Below, in pieces: positions 20,957-22,903 of a stretch of DNA of 22,903 bases. Below the pieces are notes generated by a model. That model was not told the DNA's origin and searched no databases. It saw nothing but the letters and a program-made list of their open reading frames with translations. The DNA is from JACCXJ01 sp052387115. GTDB taxonomy: Bacteria > Pseudomonadota > Gammaproteobacteria > JACCXJ01. Within the stretch, counting starts at the first letter, position 1; every line of letters begins with the position of its first letter. Both the position numbers and the translations under genes were made by a program. The stretch is from NCBI GenBank assembly GCA_052387115.1, contig JBQTJM010000036.1, positions 1 to 22,903 on the forward strand. Direction: 5' to 3'.

Positions 20957-21912
20957 CTATCCTTCCCCGCCGAGCCCGCCCCAGAGGCCCCGGATCGCCG
21001 CGATGCCCTGGGCTCCGGAGCGCCATGCGAGGGGGAGATGGGCGGGTCCGAGCCCGCCCAGGGCATAGGCCGGCAGGGGGGCTGGCCGCACGAGGTCCGC
21101 GAACCGCGCCCAGCCGAGGGTACGGGCACCCGGGTGAGTGGGCGTCGTCAGGACCGGGCCGAGGACGATGAAGTCGAGCCCGAGGCGCGCGGCGTGTTCG
21201 ATCTCTGCGGCGTCGTGGCAAGAGGCGGCGATGAGCCAATCGCGTCCCAGCGGGCGTCTCTTGAGCGCGAGGAGGTCCGTGCTCGTCAGGTGCAGCCCGT
21301 GCGCCAGAGGGGCGAGCGATTGGCCGAGGGCGCTGTTCAAGAGGAGTCGGGCGCCGTGTCGCTCGCACAGGGCGCGGGTCTCTCGCACCAGCGCCCGGTA
21401 GCGCCGCGATGTCATCGCCCGGCAGCGCAACTGGAGGAGGCGCAGGCCGGCCCCGAGGCGCTCGTCGAGCGACGCGAGAAAGACGTCGAGATCGGAGCCG
21501 GGATCGGGACTGATGAGGTAAAGCGCCGGCAGGCGCGCGGCGGTGATGATGGCCTTGTCCGCCGGCAGAAAACGCCGTTCGTCCAGCGCATTCGGCCGCG
21601 CCCATGCGATCCGCTGGCCCTCGAGTCCGTGGACGATGCCTTCCCAGCCGCTCACGTGCCAGCAATCGAGCAGCACGGCTCGGTCGGCGTAGCGGTGCCG
21701 GACCCGGATGAGCGGTCGGGCGATGGTGATCTCGATGCCGAGCTCTTCGCGCAGCTCGCGCCTTAAGGCCGCGCGCCCGTCTTCGCCCGGCTCGACCTTA
21801 CCGCCCGGGAACTCCCACATCCCCCCCTGGTACCGCCCCTTCGGCCGCTGCGCGATCAGCACCTCGTCACGGTCGTTGCGGAGGACGCCGACGGCGATAG
21901 GAACAACGCCAT
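20957..21912 (-). CDS. Nudix hydrolase fused to a thiamine-phosphate-synthase-like domain (MutT/TenI fusion); start disturbed
   Basis: The N-terminal half is a MutT-type Nudix domain: VPIAVGVLRNDRDEVLIAQR then the Nudix box GGKVEPGEDGRAALRRELRE ELGIEI. The C-terminal half is a ThiE/TenI-type barrel: LRLLQLRCRAMTSRRYRALV, LLLNSALGQ, HGLHLTSTDLLALKRRPLGR, IAASCHDAAEIEHAARLGLD, FIVLGPVLTTPTHPGARTLG, AYALGGLGP and GIAAIRGLWG. Such fusions follow argJ in gammaproteobacteria and are thought to sanitise 8-oxo-dGTP. In the open frame there is no ATG, GTG or TTG where the domain begins; the frame runs back through argJ to 22075. An ATG at 21912 lies one base out of frame with VVPIAV, so one base appears lost there. 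The coordinates take that ATG as the intended start. Confidence 0.8.
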
Positions 21913-21947
21913 CGGGGAGCTTGCGGCCGCCGAGAGACGTCTCGGGA

Positions 21948-22903
21948 TCAGCTGCGGTACTCGGCGTTGATGCGGACGTAGTCGTAGGAGAGATCGCAGG
22001 TCCAGACCGTGGCGGCGTGGTGGCCGCTGCCGAGATCGATGGCGATGACGATCTCGGGGACGGCCATCGCCGCACACGCGTCTTCCTCGGTCAGCCCCGC
22101 GGCACGCGCGCCGTCTCGGAACACGCACAGGCCGTTGAGATGGATGGTGAGCCGCCCCAAGTCGATGTCGGGGGACACGGCCCGCCCCACCGCCGCGAGG
22201 ATCCGGCCCCAGTTCGGGTCCGACGCGTAGAGCGCGGTCTTGACCAAGGGGGAGTTTCCGACCGCGCGGGCGATCTCGAGGGCCGCGCCCTCGCTCGGAC
22301 AGCCCCCGACCTCGATGGTCACGAACTTGGTCGCGCCCTCGCCGTCCCGGACGATGGCCTGGGCCAAGGTCCGGCACACCTCGGTGAGGGCTGACGAGAA
22401 TCCCTGATACGCCTCGCTGGCCGGCTCGGTGATCGGTTGCGCCGAGCCGCGAGCGGTCGCCACCAGGACGCACGCATCGTTAGTCGAGGTGTCGCCATCG
22501 ACCGTGATGCGGTTGAAGCTCTGCGCGACCGCATGCTGGAGGCAGGCGTCGAGCACCGGCTTGGACACGGCGGCGTCGGTGGCAACGAACGCCAGCAGGG
22601 TCGCCATATCGGGCGCGATCATGCCGGCGCCCTTGGCAATCCCGGTGACCGTCACCGGCATCCCGCCGATCGACACGGTGACGGCGCTCGTCTTGGACAC
22701 CGTGTCGGTGGTCATGATGGCCCGCGCCGCCCCCGCCCAGCCGTCGCCGGACAGGGCCTCCAAGGCACGCGGAAGTGCCTCGGTGATGCGTGAGACGGGC
22801 AGGGGCTCGCCGATGACCCCGGTCGAGAACGGCAGGACCGCCTCGGTGGCACAGCCGCCATGCAGGGCGAGCGCCCGACAGGTGGCGAGCGCATCGCGCA
22901 TCC
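21948..22903 (-). CDS. argJ: Bifunctional glutamate N-acetyltransferase / amino-acid acetyltransferase ArgJ, 5' end outside the window
   Basis: At least 317 residues of ArgJ are present. It moves the acetyl group from N-acetylornithine to glutamate in the cyclic arginine pathway, and some members also use acetyl-CoA. Landmarks: EAVLPFSTGVIGEPLPV, the motif GIAKGAGMIAPDMATLLAFV containing the autoprocessing threonine, FNRITVDGDTSTNDACVLVA, DGEGATKFVTIEV, NSPLVKTALYASDPNWGRIL and the C-terminal DLSYDYVRINAEYRS. Family members are around 400 residues, so roughly the first 90 lie beyond 22903; the methionine at 22901 is internal. The stop is 35 bases from the presumed start of the Nudix fusion, so the two are likely one transcript. 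Confidence 0.95.
   Translation of the reverse strand, partial: MRDALATCRALALHGGCATEAVLPFSTGVIGEPLPVSRITEALPRALEALSGDGWAGAARAIMTTDTVSKTSAVTVSIGGMPVTVTGIAKGAGMIAPDMATLLAFVATDAAVSKPVLDACLQHAVAQSFNRITVDGDTSTNDACVLVATARGSAQPITEPASEAYQGFSSALTEVCRTLAQAIVRDGEGATKFVTIEVGGCPSEGAALEIARAVGNSPLVKTALYASDPNWGRILAAVGRAVSPDIDLGRLTIHLNGLCVFRDGARAAGLTEEDACAAMAVPEIVIAIDLGSGHHAATVWTCDLSYDYVRINAEYRS

Noticed and set aside
1..22903. tRNA or rRNA genes
   Set aside because: Looked for cloverleaf-type TTCGA-containing arms and conserved rRNA words on both strands; none convincing was found by eye.

Overview
The window is GC-rich chromosomal DNA from a Gram-negative bacterium, most likely a gammaproteobacterium. The pointers are a DUF2058 (YaiL-type) gene start, an ABC-F protein of the Uup type, an RND efflux pair with a lipoprotein adaptor, and argJ followed by a fused Nudix/thiamine-phosphate-synthase-like gene, an order I associate with the secA-argJ-mutT region of Chromatiales-like gammaproteobacteria. 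The genus cannot be fixed from this sequence. RAYT (REP-associated tyrosine transposase) remnants and many palindromic or paired repeats show a genome rich in REP-type elements.

Layout. 1-98: start of a DUF2058 gene (minus). 136-305 and 1727-2173: two decayed RAYT copies on either side of a D,D-carboxypeptidase gene (329-1330, minus). 2236-2715: YpsA-like putative molybdenum carrier protein (minus). 2897-5316: a gene graveyard with a REP doublet, a frameshifted HU gene, a DnaE-type polymerase fragment, an IS30 transposase tail, paired repeats, a transglutaminase-like fragment, a frameshifted TIR fragment, an nSTAND1 NTPase that has lost its P-loop region, and the tail of a DUF4258 gene. It ends in an intact MqsA/YgiT-type zinc-finger antitoxin (5313-5555). 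5740-7537: a FemAB-like acyltransferase and a methyltransferase, divergent, with overlapping start codons. 7707-9515: uup. 9593-11363: a truncated EthD-family gene, then an ECF sigma factor with a cupin partner; the same promoter-like repeat precedes the first two. 11928-13379: pyruvate kinase, followed by a stray copy of the 3' end of the cupin gene and a REP doublet. 13559-18066: RND efflux operon (adaptor then pump, minus strand, ATGA overlap). 18412-20947: a toxin-antitoxin-like cluster with a frameshifted VapB-like antitoxin, a BamE-like protein, a HigBA module whose toxin has an in-frame amber codon, and a two- or three-gene unit made of a ribbon-helix-helix-like protein, an HNH nuclease and a 48-codon ORF. 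20957-22903: Nudix/ThiE-like fusion and the 3' part of argJ (minus).

How the genes work together. The housekeeping genes (pyk, argJ, uup, efflux pump, carboxypeptidase) look intact and are separated by accessory junctions full of broken defence, toxin-antitoxin and transposon genes. The two places most worth following are the RHH-HNH-small ORF unit (19936-20947) and the ECF sigma/cupin/EthD locus with its duplicated upstream element. All family names come from reading translated sequence and motifs by eye; no database search was run.
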